DNA of 64,000 nucleotides from Sporosarcina psychrophila (GCF_001590685.1 NZ_CP014616.1:3409001-3473000), one strand, 5' to 3'. Numbered from the stretch's first letter, positions 39,290 to 48,836 are shown. Translations and numbers: made by a program. The notes: generated by a model from the letters alone, not told the origin.

Positions 39290-40153
39290 TTAATAACTTT
39301 TATATAGGACTTGTGTCCCTTGGTCGCTAAATCCTTTTTCAACAAGTTTCTTATACATTTCACTTGCAAGTTGCAGACCTGGAAGTGATAGATTCATCGC
39401 TTCAGCTTCTGCCAGCGCGATGTTTATATCTTTCATGAAATGCTTAACATAAAATCCAGGTTCAAAATCCCCGTCTAACATTCGCGGTGCCAAATTCGAC
39501 AATGACCATGAGCCTGCCGCACCTGTCGATATAGACTTCAGCACAGTTTCAGGATCCAACCCTGCTTTTTCAGCATAGACCAGCGCTTCGCAAACCCCAA
39601 TCATATTCGTCGCGATGGCAATTTGATTGCACATTTTTGCATGCTGCCCGGAGCCTGCCTGACCCTGATAAACAATTTGTTTTCCAAAAACCGCTAAAAC
39701 CGGTGTAATGGCATTGAATACTTCTTCTTCCCCGCCACACATAATTGACAACGTCCCATTCTTCGCGCCAATGTCTCCCCCAGAAACGGGTGCGTCAATT
39801 GTCGCCATCTGCAACTTAGCACCAGCATTCGCAATACGTATCGCCAGTGTTGGGCTAGAAGTCGTCATATCAATGAGAATCTGACCTGCCTTACCAGTTG
39901 AGAAAATACCACCCTCTCCAAAGTAAACTTCTTCGACATCCCCCGGATAACCTAGCATCGTGAAAACTAATTCCGCATCCTTCACCGCTGCAGCAACTGT
40001 ATCCATCCAAACAGCACCTGCATCTATTAGAGACCTTGCCTTTTCTTTTGTGCGTGTATATATGGCCACTTCATAATTACTGTCTAAAAGATGGTTAACG
40101 ACGCTTACACCCATAACACCTGTCCCAAGAAATGCGATCTTTTTGACTTCCAT
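39290..40153 (-). CDS. ykwC: YkwC-like beta-hydroxyacid dehydrogenase
   Basis: This 287-residue NAD(P)-dependent 3-hydroxyisobutyrate dehydrogenase-family protein has the Rossmann motif AFLGTGVMGVSVVNHLL (about 7-23), the substrate motif DAPVSGGDIGAKNG and the catalytic Lys in GSGQHAKMCNQI. The true substrate is unknown. The sequence and length match YkwC. The ATG follows AAAGGGGG. It is close to cheV-like and spo0E-like genes, as in B. subtilis. Confidence 0.9.
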   Translation of the reverse strand: MEVKKIAFLGTGVMGVSVVNHLLDSNYEVAIYTRTKEKARSLIDAGAVWMDTVAAAVKDAELVFTMLGYPGDVEEVYFGEGGIFSTGKAGQILIDMTTSSPTLAIRIANAGAKLQMATIDAPVSGGDIGAKNGTLSIMCGGEEEVFNAITPVLAVFGKQIVYQGQAGSGQHAKMCNQIAIATNMIGVCEALVYAEKAGLDPETVLKSISTGAAGSWSLSNLAPRMLDGDFEPGFYVKHFMKDINIALAEAEAMNLSLPGLQLASEMYKKLVEKGFSDQGTQVLYKSY

Positions 40154-40304
40154 TTCAATTCCCCCTTTATCAATTGCACATCGGCGTACTTAAATTGCCT
40201 TCATCCGGCAGGGCTTAGCCCCAGCTGAATGAGGTTGAAAATCGTATTATCTTTTATCCTACCAAAGTATTTGTATTTTTCCATCATTCATTTCTATTTT
40301 TGAT

Positions 40305-40346
40305 CAAAAAAAGGAGGACGGAACCCTGTGATAGGGATCCGCCCTC
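40305..40346 (-). terminator. Strong intrinsic terminator downstream of the Spo0E-like gene
   Basis: GAGGGCGGATCCCT and AGGGTTCCGTCCTC pair over 14 positions with one mismatch and one G-U, followed by TTTTTTTGATC on the minus strand. Confidence 0.8.
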
Positions 40347-40510
40347 AAAAGGGGGAAATGAGAATGTTGCTGTGTTCTATCTTAATTTCCCCTCTTTTCT
40401 TGATTATTAAACATTGTTCGCAAAATATTTTCCTTGTTTTTTTGAGCAATTCTATAAGTGGCTTCCTTCTTCAAAGATAGTAATAGGAGCAATACCCTAT
40501 TACTTCGTTA

Positions 40511-40663
40511 TCAGCCTTTTTTTAGCCCTGCGTATTGATCCATGAGATTATCAAGCCTTCTGCTGAATTCTATCGTTTCAGCAGCAGTCAGTCCTTTTTC
40601 AGTCGCTGCTTTCATCATCTCTTCGCGTAATAATTCAATTTCTTCTTCTAAAGTCCACTCCAA
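40511..40663 (-). CDS. Spo0E-like aspartyl-phosphate phosphatase
   Basis: This is a 50-residue protein with two predicted helices and the Spo0E-family signature SRRLDNLMDQY (compare SxxLDxLIxxY). Family members dephosphorylate Spo0A-P (or related regulators) and so delay sporulation. The start is TTG at 40663 behind GGAGGG. It is too short for most ORF filters. It lies between ykwC and a lipoprotein gene; a MarR gene and a sporulation-type kinase are 2-4 kb away, as in B. subtilis around spo0E and kinD. Confidence 0.85.
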   Translation of the reverse strand: MEWTLEEEIELLREEMMKAATEKGLTAAETIEFSRRLDNLMDQYAGLKKG

Positions 40664-40835
40664 GATAATCCCTCCATGGATTAACACATAGCTAACTTTT
40701 ATTATACAGGAATACTCTCATAATAAGTGGTTTAACTTACGACATATTCCGACAACTTCAAATGGTCAGCAATAGAAAAGACTTTACGTTATACTAATTT
40801 TAAGGCACACTATAAAAGATTCAATAAACTAAGTT

Positions 40836-40947
40836 CTATATCTGTTGTAATAAAGAATCCCATTGAATTGGCTACGGCAACAGGCTATCGCTTGTAAGGC
40901 GCCTTCACTCAGTTTATATAGGTATTCATTTATTCAACTTATATATA
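40836..40947 (-). repeat. Repeat B, copy 2
   Basis: On the minus strand it runs from ATATAAGTTGAATAAATGAA through GAGTGAAGGCGCCTTACAAG to TTCAATGGGATTCTTTATTA. The ends are an imperfect inverted repeat (ATA-GTTGAAT and ATTCAA-TAT). Confidence 0.7.
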
Positions 40948-40999
40948 ATGAAACATTACGGCGTCTCAGACGTCAAATTTAACCAAGGAGGGGTTTACG

Positions 41000-41635
41000 A
41001 TGAAAAGCAGATGGAGTCTTTTATACGCAGCAATCGCGACCACTTTATTACTTACCGCTTGTGGTACAAGTACCGACAAGGAACCAGAGAATACAAATGG
41101 ATCAGCGGATGTGGTTGAAAACGTAGACAAAGAAACAGTCACTGAAGGCAAGGAACCGGATACAGAAGTTGATGAGGTTGATGAGGTTCAAGAGGACATA
41201 ATGAAAAATGCAGACCTGAAGGAAAGCGATGAACAAAGTTACGCTATTTCTGTACTGCCTGACTTTTCATTATCAAGCGAAGAACCCGGTAAGGACAGCC
41301 TAATTTCAGCAGACAATGAAGCAGTGTTTATGCGCATCGAGACGGTAGCTAAGGAAGACGGCACATATGACTACTTAGCCGAAAACATGATTGCTGTACT
41401 TGAAGCATCAGGGGATGGTAGCGCGCCAATTGAAGTACTAGATGAGAAGTCAATCCCTACAGCTGAAGGCATTGAAAATGCAAAAGTTCTGGCCATAAAA
41501 GCTGAAACTGCATCTATTACGGGAATTATTTTCGAACGTGACAATATGGTGGTTAAACTTACAATCTACGATTCTCCAAAAGAAGAATATTTCGAGCAAT
41601 TCCTTCGTATGGCTGAAACAATCGTTACTAAATAA
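41000..41635 (+). CDS. Uncharacterised acidic lipoprotein
   Basis: This 211-residue protein has a signal peptide and lipobox LLTACG, so Cys21 should be lipidated and the protein held at the outer face of the membrane. A very acidic spacer follows (about 24-75; VDEVDEVQED), then a folded C-terminal domain (about 80-210). I do not recognise the family. The ATG is behind AAGGAGGGG. Monocistronic, with a strong terminator after it. Confidence 0.8.
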   Translation: MKSRWSLLYAAIATTLLLTACGTSTDKEPENTNGSADVVENVDKETVTEGKEPDTEVDEVDEVQEDIMKNADLKESDEQSYAISVLPDFSLSSEEPGKDSLISADNEAVFMRIETVAKEDGTYDYLAENMIAVLEASGDGSAPIEVLDEKSIPTAEGIENAKVLAIKAETASITGIIFERDNMVVKLTIYDSPKEEYFEQFLRMAETIVTK

Positions 41636-41647
41636 TGGACGACTATC

Positions 41648-41686
41648 AAGAGTCAAATGGATAACCATCCATTTGACTCTTTTTAA
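41648..41686 (+). terminator. Terminator of the lipoprotein gene
   Basis: AAGAGTCAAATGG and CCATTTGACTCTT form a 13-bp stem with loop ATAACCAT-type sequence, followed by TTTTAATT. Confidence 0.9.
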
Positions 41687-41742
41687 TTGCAACAAAAGCG
41701 TTCGAGTCTCAGCGGGGGATATCACCTTTCAAAAGCAATGCA

Positions 41743-42431
41743 TATATATGTTGAACAAATGAATACGTCGTATGCGCTTACAAGGGCTTTTGGGAAGTCA
41801 CTGAAAAAGTCTCGATACTTGGAATGAAACAGAGCTGCTACCAATACCGCTTCGACGCTTTGTGGATGGTCTATTTGAGAAAGCGCATTTCATTATTAGG
41901 GATGAAATCTGCAACCTGGATTGCGGATTTCTTGTCTATAATTATATATGTTGAATCCGGTATATATACTGAGCGAAGGCGCCTTAACAGGGGTAGCCAA
42001 CCGAACAACGAAGAGTTCGGTTTGTATAATTTCTGCGTTCTTTGCAGAAATTATACAGTTAATGTCAAGAGGTTATTCCAGATAGGTTAAAGAATACCTC
42101 ATCTGGCTTATGGCGGGAGGCATCCCCTAGTGCCATAGCGGTTCAATGGAATTCTTTATTTCAATTTATATAGGTTCAACTAGTAATCACCTTACAATCT
42201 CGCCATATACATCCAAAATCACATTTCTCTCGATAATGAATAACCTAGCGCAGGCGCGGCAAAGGGGTCGCCGAAGCCGTAAGACTGGATGCGAAGCGCT
42301 AATCTAGGCTTTATGGCAGGAGGCATCCCCAAAGCGCCAAGCGATCTACAATCCACAACCTGAATAACAGCTCTTGCATTATTGAGCGTCATAGTAAATT
42401 CAATGGGATTCTTTAATTCAACATGCATAGG
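41743..42431. repeat. Repeat B cluster (non-coding gap 41.7-42.45 kb)
   Basis: A left-end fragment lies at about 41743-41775 (ATATATGTTGAACAAATGAA). A D-type terminus CACTGAAAAAGT is at 41799-41810. A longer B copy spans 41942-42174, from ATATATGTTGAATCC through TATGGCGGGAGGCATCCCCT to TTCAATGGAATTCTTTATTT. A right end is at 42310-42431. Inside, GTATAATTTCTGC and GCAGAAATTATAC (42024-42055) make a 13-bp hairpin. No ORF here has a ribosome site that I would trust. Confidence 0.65.
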
Positions 42432-42460
42432 TAAAGAATTATATATATTCCTAAGCACTA

Positions 42461-42498
42461 AAAAAACGCAGCACCCGTTAGACGAGTTACTGCGTTTC
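42461..42498 (-). terminator. Terminator of the MarR gene
   Basis: AAACGCAG and CTGCGTTT form an 8-bp stem overlapping the stop codon, followed by TTTTTAG on the minus strand. Confidence 0.75.
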
Positions 42499-42937
42499 AC
42501 GATAAGTTCTTTACCGAAAGACCTAATTTCCGCACTAATTCAATTGCCTGGTCTTGTTCTTCAGTGGAAAGGGAGGACATGATAGATTCGATATTATTCG
42601 CATGCTCCGGGAAGATAGATGTCATTAAATTGACGCCGTCCTGAGTAATCGACATATATGTCACCCGCTTATCTTCTTCACAAAAGACGCGTTCCAATAA
42701 CCCTCTTTTTTCAAGCTTATCGACAACGTAAGTCATCGAACCACTTCGAAGTAAGATTTTCTGCCCAATCTTCTGGATGGGCTGTCTCCCCCTGTGGTGA
42801 AGCAATTCAAGAACGGCGAATTCAGTTGGATTAAGCCCATGCTTTTCACTCGTTTTATGCGCTTCCTCCAAAATCACCTTACTCGCCCTTGAAAGAACAA
42901 TAAATAATTTCAGTGCCCGTTCTGTATCTTTTGTCAT
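42497..42937 (-). CDS. MarR-family transcriptional regulator
   Basis: This 146-residue winged-helix repressor has the MarR core (LNPTEFAVLELLHHRGRQPIQKIGQKILLRSGSMTYVVDKLEKRGLL) at about residues 35-80. The pattern is close to MhqR (YkvE) of B. subtilis, which represses quinone-detoxification genes, and the position next to a sporulation-type kinase matches too. No quinone-related target gene is in the window, so the specificity is open. The ATG follows AGAAGGGG. Confidence 0.88.
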   Translation of the reverse strand: MTKDTERALKLFIVLSRASKVILEEAHKTSEKHGLNPTEFAVLELLHHRGRQPIQKIGQKILLRSGSMTYVVDKLEKRGLLERVFCEEDKRVTYMSITQDGVNLMTSIFPEHANNIESIMSSLSTEEQDQAIELVRKLGLSVKNLS

Positions 42938-43038
42938 AATGCAGTGCCCCTTCTATAATTACGCTCAATAGTCGCCCTCATTATAACGGCAAACACGTCT
43001 TCATGTCAAAAAACCAAGAAGACGTTTCGTACCTTTAC

Positions 43039-44472
43039 TTACAGAGAGAGCACTCTTTTTTCAGCTGTATCTTTCATCGTGGCATGCCCCAATGCCGATG
43101 GAAATGTTACGATGAAGGTTGTTCCAATGCCGACTTCACTCTCAACTATAACCGTTCCACCATGTTCTTCTATGTTTTTCAAAACAAATGGTAATCCGAG
43201 TCCCGACCCGTCTGACTTGGTGGTGAAGAATGGCAAAAAGACTTGCTTTAATTGACGTTTATCCATTCCTTTACCGGTATCTGAAACCCCCAAAATAACT
43301 TTTCCAGGGCTGTCCAAATTTACAAAAATTGAAAGATTCCCTCCAGGAGTCATTGCTTCCATTGCATTTTTGAACAGATTGAGAAGAACTTGTTTAATTT
43401 TATCAGAATCACCGACAATCAATGAATCTTTAAGTATATTTTCTTTTTGTGTAATAGTGATTCCATCCATCAAGGCTTTCGGATAGACAACCTGAATCAT
43501 ATCTGCAACCAGCACCCCCAAGGAGAATGTCGTTTTTTCATTCAATCCAGGCTTTGATAGGATAAGCATTTCGCTTAATATAGCCTCCATCCTATCGATT
43601 TCTTCATCAATAACGGAAAGGTATTTCATCGTATCCGCAGTTGCGGAAATCTTAAGTAATTGGACAAACCCTTTCAAAGTAGTCATGGGATTTCTAATTT
43701 CATGCGCTATACTTGCTGCCAGTTCACCAATCGTCGATAATGAGTTTGAATGGGCCAAACGCTTTTCCATGGCCATTTCTTCTGTTCGATCATTCATTCT
43801 TACCAAGTACGTTTGTGACTCGCTATCGTATAGTGTTGTTATCTGATAGTAATTAACATCATTCACATTTCTTATATACTTGGTTGTTATTTCAGCAAAT
43901 CCATACAGATTTACGTCTTTAAAATAATTAAATATTAACTCAGAGTTGTCCGGAAACAATTTAACGATTGCTCCCACTGTTTTGCCAATAAAATAGTCTT
44001 TCGGCAAGTTAAAAAAGGAAGTATGCAAATCATTGACATCGTAGATTATCCCATCACGATCAATAACAACCATGAAGCTATCTGAATTACGAAAAGCGTG
44101 TATATAGGTTTTATCCGACTTGTCCACAATACTTTGTGGAACATCAAATAGTGCAATCACCTGTTGGACATCATCAAAATACTCAAGATGCATCTTAACA
44201 ATTTCTACTCTGTTTCCAAACAGCCGAATATGCACTTCGAACGTTTTATTCTCAGTTTCCCCAAGATTACTAAAGACATTGTCCCAATGATTAACAGTCG
44301 GATTAATGAAAAATTCTTTAATATTTTCTTCTCCATCATTGACAAATTCTTCGCAAAATGAATTATTTACATGTAAAAGACTGCCGTCAAGATCAAAAAC
44401 GGCACCGGGTCTGATTGTATCATCCAGTAGAAAAGTGATATGCTTCATTACCTTTATATTTTTATATTTCAA
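43039..44472 (-). CDS. Soluble PAS sensor histidine kinase, sporulation-kinase type
   Basis: This 477-residue kinase has no transmembrane helix. Two PAS-like regions (about 10-115 and 125-235) precede a HisKA domain with the H-box SIAHEIRNPMTTLKGF and a HATPase domain (N box LLNLFKNAMEA, G boxes GVSDTGKGMD and GSGLGLPF). The arrangement resembles the phosphorelay kinases that feed Spo0F, and no response-regulator gene is adjacent. The start is TTG at 44472 behind GGAGG; the ATG at 44526 lacks a good site. It is a neighbour of marR and of the spo0E-like gene. Confidence 0.9.
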   Translation of the reverse strand: MKYKNIKVMKHITFLLDDTIRPGAVFDLDGSLLHVNNSFCEEFVNDGEENIKEFFINPTVNHWDNVFSNLGETENKTFEVHIRLFGNRVEIVKMHLEYFDDVQQVIALFDVPQSIVDKSDKTYIHAFRNSDSFMVVIDRDGIIYDVNDLHTSFFNLPKDYFIGKTVGAIVKLFPDNSELIFNYFKDVNLYGFAEITTKYIRNVNDVNYYQITTLYDSESQTYLVRMNDRTEEMAMEKRLAHSNSLSTIGELAASIAHEIRNPMTTLKGFVQLLKISATADTMKYLSVIDEEIDRMEAILSEMLILSKPGLNEKTTFSLGVLVADMIQVVYPKALMDGITITQKENILKDSLIVGDSDKIKQVLLNLFKNAMEAMTPGGNLSIFVNLDSPGKVILGVSDTGKGMDKRQLKQVFLPFFTTKSDGSGLGLPFVLKNIEEHGGTVIVESEVGIGTTFIVTFPSALGHATMKDTAEKRVLSL

Positions 44473-44664
44473 GTGTATTCCTCCACATCCCATTTTTAAA
44501 CAATATGAAAAATAACACTGATTCATGCAGAAAGATTAAATTCATACAATAATAAGCTTATTCAAATTATTCCATATTTACGGTGTGATAGGAATGGTCC
44601 TTTTTACCTAAATAAGATGAATGCTTGACTTGATAATAACGTTAGAGAGAAAAGGGGTAGAGCT

Positions 44665-46425
44665 ATGAACATTGTACTATCAACATTAAACGCAAAATAT
44701 ATCCATACAAATTTAGCCATTCGCTGCTTAAAAACTTATGCAATGCCAGAGTACAGTCCGGTCATTGCAGAGTACACAATTAAAGATCCGACCATGAATA
44801 TTGTATCAGATTTATATCAAAAAATGCCGAATGTTGTCGGTTTTAGTTTATATATTTGGAACATTGAAGAAACAATAAAAGTGATGCGTATGCTAAAAAA
44901 AGTAAAACCTGACGTGAAAATTATCGCCGGTGGCCCCGAAGTAACATACGATTACGATTACTGGTTAGAACGTGTACCCGAAATTGATGTCATTGTGATC
45001 GGAGAAGGAGAACGAACATTTAAACATCTACTTGACGTCTATGCGGGGAAGGAAGACATAGCGGCTGTCCAAGGGATTGCCTATAGAGAAAGGAAACAAC
45101 TGAAGATTACGGCGCCTGGGCCAAAACTAGATTTACGGGAACTTCCTTCCCCTTTCCAATTTGCAGAGGACATACCCGAGCTGGGCAAAAGAGTGACCTA
45201 TATTGAAACAAGCCGCGGCTGTCCTTTTTCCTGTCAATTCTGTCTATCCTCTATCGAAGTAGGCGTCCGCTATTTCAACCGGGATGCCATTAAGGAGGAT
45301 ATCCGGTATTTGATGGCCAACGGTGCAAAAACAATCAAGTTTGTCGATCGCACATTCAATATTAGCAGAAGCTATGCGATGGAAATGTTCCAATTCTTGA
45401 TTGATGAACATGTATCAGGCACTGTGTTCCAGTTTGAAATAACGGGAGATATTATGCGTCCTGAAGTCATCCAATTTCTAAATGATAATGCGCCAGCAGG
45501 ACTATTCAGATTTGAAATTGGAGTTCAATCAACAAACGATTTAACAAATGAATTAGTCCAGCGCCGCCAAAATTTCGAAAAACTTTCCCGTACCGTAATG
45601 ATGGTGAAAGAAGGTGGGAAGATTGACCAACATTTGGACTTGATTGCTGGCCTACCCGAAGAAGATTATAATTCTTTCCGAAAAACATTCAATGAGGTTT
45701 TTGCAATGAGGCCAGAAGAGATGCAGCTAGGCTTCCTTAAGTTACTCCGTGGAACTGGCTTACGTATACAAGCCGAACAATATGGCTATCAGTTTATCGA
45801 CGAAGCACCTTATGAAATATTTTCAAATAACGTATTGACGTTTGATGATATCCTGCGAATCAAACAGACCGAGGATGTTCTAGAAAAGTATTGGAACGAC
45901 AACCGATTACCGCGAACGGTGGAATATCTTGTATCAGAAGTCTTTGAAACGCCATTCGATTTCTTCCAACAATTCGGCTCCTACTGGGAGAATCAAGGTT
46001 GGTCCAGAATCGGACATCAGTTGGAAGACTTATTCATACGCTTGAATGACTTCCTAATGAAAGATGGACGTGCCGATATGGATATCACACGCAGTCTACT
46101 AAAAATTGATTACCTTGCACACCATAAGTTCCAACCGCGCAAAGTTTGGTGGATTGAGGATATGCCAGTTGAAGAACGCTCTACTATCGAACAGGCATTG
46201 CTCGAAAACCCAACTTTATTAGGAGAACGTTTCAGTTCTTTACGTTTGAATAACCGAAATATCCGTAAGCAAACGTTCATCACACCGATTGCTGTTCAAC
46301 CTGAAGATGTAGAAATCGGTATTGTACAAAAGGCTGCTGGCTATCTTATCACCGTCTTCAGACATGATGATACCCCGTTCTTTATGTTCCTAGAACAATC
46401 AGGAAAAGCGCAAGGCGCCTTCTAG
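44665..46425 (+). CDS. B12-binding radical SAM protein
   Basis: This 586-residue protein has an N-terminal cobalamin-binding-like domain (1-140; VVGFSLYIWN, IIAGGPEVT, GEGERTF) and a radical SAM domain (about 168-380) with the [4Fe-4S] motif CPFSCQFC, followed by a C-terminal DUF4080-type region. It belongs to a family of unknown reaction, often called BchE/P-methylase-like. The ATG follows AGGGGTAGAG. The last seven codons and the stop lie within repeat A, so the C-terminal GKAQGAF is repeat-derived. Confidence 0.88.
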   Translation: MNIVLSTLNAKYIHTNLAIRCLKTYAMPEYSPVIAEYTIKDPTMNIVSDLYQKMPNVVGFSLYIWNIEETIKVMRMLKKVKPDVKIIAGGPEVTYDYDYWLERVPEIDVIVIGEGERTFKHLLDVYAGKEDIAAVQGIAYRERKQLKITAPGPKLDLRELPSPFQFAEDIPELGKRVTYIETSRGCPFSCQFCLSSIEVGVRYFNRDAIKEDIRYLMANGAKTIKFVDRTFNISRSYAMEMFQFLIDEHVSGTVFQFEITGDIMRPEVIQFLNDNAPAGLFRFEIGVQSTNDLTNELVQRRQNFEKLSRTVMMVKEGGKIDQHLDLIAGLPEEDYNSFRKTFNEVFAMRPEEMQLGFLKLLRGTGLRIQAEQYGYQFIDEAPYEIFSNNVLTFDDILRIKQTEDVLEKYWNDNRLPRTVEYLVSEVFETPFDFFQQFGSYWENQGWSRIGHQLEDLFIRLNDFLMKDGRADMDITRSLLKIDYLAHHKFQPRKVWWIEDMPVEERSTIEQALLENPTLLGERFSSLRLNNRNIRKQTFITPIAVQPEDVEIGIVQKAAGYLITVFRHDDTPFFMFLEQSGKAQGAF

Positions 46426-46525
46426 ACGCGATAGGCATAAGCGAGCCAGCGACGTGGCGCTCTTTGCCACATAGCTATAGCTGGATTGCTTATGACCCGA
46501 GCGGCTGGCGCCTGGAGCTAGACAC
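46402..46525 (+). repeat. Dispersed repeat A, copy 3
   Basis: It runs from AGGAAAAGCGCAAGGCGCCT to TGGCGCCTGGAGCTAGACA, with inner arms GATAGGCATAAGCGAGCCAG and GCTTATGACCCGAGCGGCTG that pair. It overlaps the 3' end of the radical SAM gene and provides its stop codon. Confidence 0.8.
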
Positions 46526-46562
46526 TATTCTAAGTCAAAAAAATATACTTTCTTATCTTTTG

Positions 46563-46602
46563 AAAAAGGCTGTCCCAATTTAAACTTGGGACAGCCTTTT
46601 TA
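46563..46602. terminator. Bidirectional terminator between the radical SAM and ktrD genes
   Basis: AAAAAGGCTGTCCCAA and TTGGGACAGCCTTTTT form a perfect 16-bp stem around TTTAAAC. Confidence 0.9.
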
Positions 46603-47976
46603 TTAACCAATAATAACCCTTTCTTTCGGGTAATGATATTTCAATTTCTTTGTTTTTCCTCCTAATGTAAAGAGGAACGAAATAAGCCCGACCCGTCCAA
46701 TGAACATTAGTAACATAATAATCACTTTCCCAGTTACAGAAAGATCCGATGTGATACCAAGTGACATACCACATGTCCCGAAAGCTGATGTTATTTCAAA
46801 CAGCAGTGCAATGACCGGCACACCAGGTTCTGTAATAAGTAGAATAAGGAGTGCGGTCATAACCATCACCAACGCCAAAATAATGACAGCATAAGAACGG
46901 AACACATCTATCAGTTTTATTTGCCTTTTAAAGACATTAATGACTTGATTACCGCGAGCAAAGTTTATAAGAAACAGCACTGCAATCGCGAATGTCGTCG
47001 TCCGAATTCCGCCGCCTACCGAACTTGGCGATGCACCTATAAACATCAGCGAACTGATGAAAATGTCCGTCGCTTCGCTAAATTTCGTCACATCATACGT
47101 TGTTAGTCCTCCTGATCTGGATGACACTGAATGGAATAACGCCGTAAATAGTTTCTCATGCCATGCCATCCCTTTGAACGAATGCATAGATTCCAAAATG
47201 AAAATCATAACTGCCCCGAAAACAAGTAAAAATCCAAATGTCGCTGTCGTTATTTTTGTGAATAAAGAAAAACGAAAATGAGGCACTTTTTTTGAAAAAT
47301 AACTTTTCACTTCGATAAGAACCGGAAAACCGATGGCACCGAGAATAATTAGAATCATCGTTAATGTCTGAACGAAGTAATCATTGAAATACTGCGCGAG
47401 TGAAGTTTCTGCAATAGTAAAGCCCGCGTTCGTTGTCGCAGATACAGACATGAACATCCCGTTAAGAAGTGCTTCGCTAAATGTATCATAAAACCGCATA
47501 ATATAAGCTGTAAATATAAGCCCACCGATAATTTCAATTAATAATATTATTTTAATGATTTCCTTGATTAGATGAACAAGCCCTGCAAGGTTATATTGAT
47601 TATGTTCGACCATGATTAGTTGCCTTTCTCGCAAACCAATTCGCTTCTTAACGAGGAGCCAAAAAAATGTCCCTATCGACATAATTCCAATTCCACCAAT
47701 TTGCAAAACAAGCATAAGCATACAAATACCAAAAACCGAATAAGTACTTCCGATGCTGATGGGCGCCAGTCCAGTAACACTTACGGCACTTACGGCTGTA
47801 AACAAGCTGTCAATGAAACTTATCTTTACTCCAGGCAAGTATACTCCAGGCAAATTCATCAGTAGTAATGAAAAGGCGATGGCCAGAAAATAATAAAACA
47901 CTATAACTTGTGCAGGTGTGAACCTGCGTAAATTCTCACGATTGAATTTCAACCAGTTCACCGTTCCTTTCACCAA
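46603..47976 (-). CDS. ktrD: KtrB/KtrD-type potassium channel subunit
   Basis: This 457-residue protein of the TrkH/Ktr/HKT superfamily has four repeated M1-P-M2 units. The selectivity-filter glycines are visible in SVTGLAPIS, TTNAGFT, SRSGGLTT and GTCGMSLG. It forms the K+-conducting dimer gated by a KtrC or KtrA ring. The window also carries ktrC at 7.7 kb, and no ktrA-like gene is adjacent, so KtrD is the likelier name, as in B. subtilis where the two are unlinked. The start is uncertain among TTG 47976, GTG 47961 and a later TTG. Confidence 0.88.
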   Translation of the reverse strand: MVKGTVNWLKFNRENLRRFTPAQVIVFYYFLAIAFSLLLMNLPGVYLPGVKISFIDSLFTAVSAVSVTGLAPISIGSTYSVFGICMLMLVLQIGGIGIMSIGTFFWLLVKKRIGLRERQLIMVEHNQYNLAGLVHLIKEIIKIILLIEIIGGLIFTAYIMRFYDTFSEALLNGMFMSVSATTNAGFTIAETSLAQYFNDYFVQTLTMILIILGAIGFPVLIEVKSYFSKKVPHFRFSLFTKITTATFGFLLVFGAVMIFILESMHSFKGMAWHEKLFTALFHSVSSRSGGLTTYDVTKFSEATDIFISSLMFIGASPSSVGGGIRTTTFAIAVLFLINFARGNQVINVFKRQIKLIDVFRSYAVIILALVMVMTALLILLITEPGVPVIALLFEITSAFGTCGMSLGITSDLSVTGKVIIMLLMFIGRVGLISFLFTLGGKTKKLKYHYPKERVIIG

Positions 47977-48044
47977 TAATATGGTGTCGTACCTATTTTA
48001 GAGAAGTCGCATGAAAAAGGAAAGGACGAATTTGATAAAAATAG

Positions 48045-48076
48045 AAAAGCAGCCATGCAATCACATGGCTGCTTTT
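48045..48076. terminator. Terminator downstream of ykoY
   Basis: AAAAGCAGCCATG and CATGGCTGCTTTT form a perfect 13-bp stem, with TTTTCTATTTTT on the minus strand. Confidence 0.85.
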
Positions 48077-48080
48077 CATA

Positions 48081-48836
48081 TTATGCTTTCTTTTTGTTAT
48101 TTCTAACCCCAGCCAAGTAGCCACTTAGCGCTATTCCAACAAGAACAATCCAGAATGTCACTTGCCATAAAGTTGAATGTGGGAAGCTTTCATCGAGGAT
48201 TCCCAAGCCTGGATGTGACAGTGTAAGCACAGCCAATTTGACACCGACCCATCCAACAATAAGAAATGCTGCTGTTTCCAAGGTAGGAAACTTTTGCAAA
48301 AGAACAACGAATTGACGTGCAGCAAATCGCATGATCACTAAGCCAATAATACCACCCAATAACATGACGATGAATTGTCCACCGTTAATGCCACCTATAT
48401 CGAAGTTACCAAGCTTAGGCAACGTTACAGCAAGTGCAACCGCCGCCAACATCGAATCGAGCGCAAATGCGATATCCGCAAGTTCGACTTTCACAACAGT
48501 CATCCAAAAACCAGACTGCTTACGTTTTTTAGCATCAGGATGTGTATCCTCAACTTTTCGCTGATCCATAATATTCTTAATGGAAATGAACAATAAGTAG
48601 ATTGCTCCGAGTGCTTGAATTTGCCAAATATTCACTAGGAACGTAATCATGAACAAGGCTGCAAAGCGGAAGACAAACGCTCCTAATAAACCGTAAAAAA
48701 GTGCTTTCCTTTGCTGTTCACGCGGTAAATGCTTGACCATGACCGCCATAACAACGGCATTATCTGCTGCCAGTAATCCTTCTAGTACGATAAGTACAAC
48801 GAGTACCCATGCATATTCCAATAATATTGCTTCCAA
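48081..48836 (-). CDS. ykoY: TerC-family membrane protein, probable manganese exporter
   Basis: This 251-residue membrane protein has about seven helices and the TerC motifs EGLLAADNAVVMAVM and ELADIAFALDSMLA, whose acidic residues are metal-site candidates. YkoY-type TerC proteins are linked to Mn2+ efflux and metalation of exported enzymes. The start is TTG at 48836 behind AGGGGGAA. A yybP-ykoY riboswitch lies directly upstream, which strongly supports the name and Mn2+ control. Confidence 0.93.
   Translation of the reverse strand: MEAILLEYAWVLVVLIVLEGLLAADNAVVMAVMVKHLPREQQRKALFYGLLGAFVFRFAALFMITFLVNIWQIQALGAIYLLFISIKNIMDQRKVEDTHPDAKKRKQSGFWMTVVKVELADIAFALDSMLAAVALAVTLPKLGNFDIGGINGGQFIVMLLGGIIGLVIMRFAARQFVVLLQKFPTLETAAFLIVGWVGVKLAVLTLSHPGLGILDESFPHSTLWQVTFWIVLVGIALSGYLAGVRNNKKKA

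Noticed and set aside
41824..42090. 88-codon ORF in the repeat cluster
   Set aside because: It spans repeat ends and a hairpin and lacks a Shine-Dalgarno.
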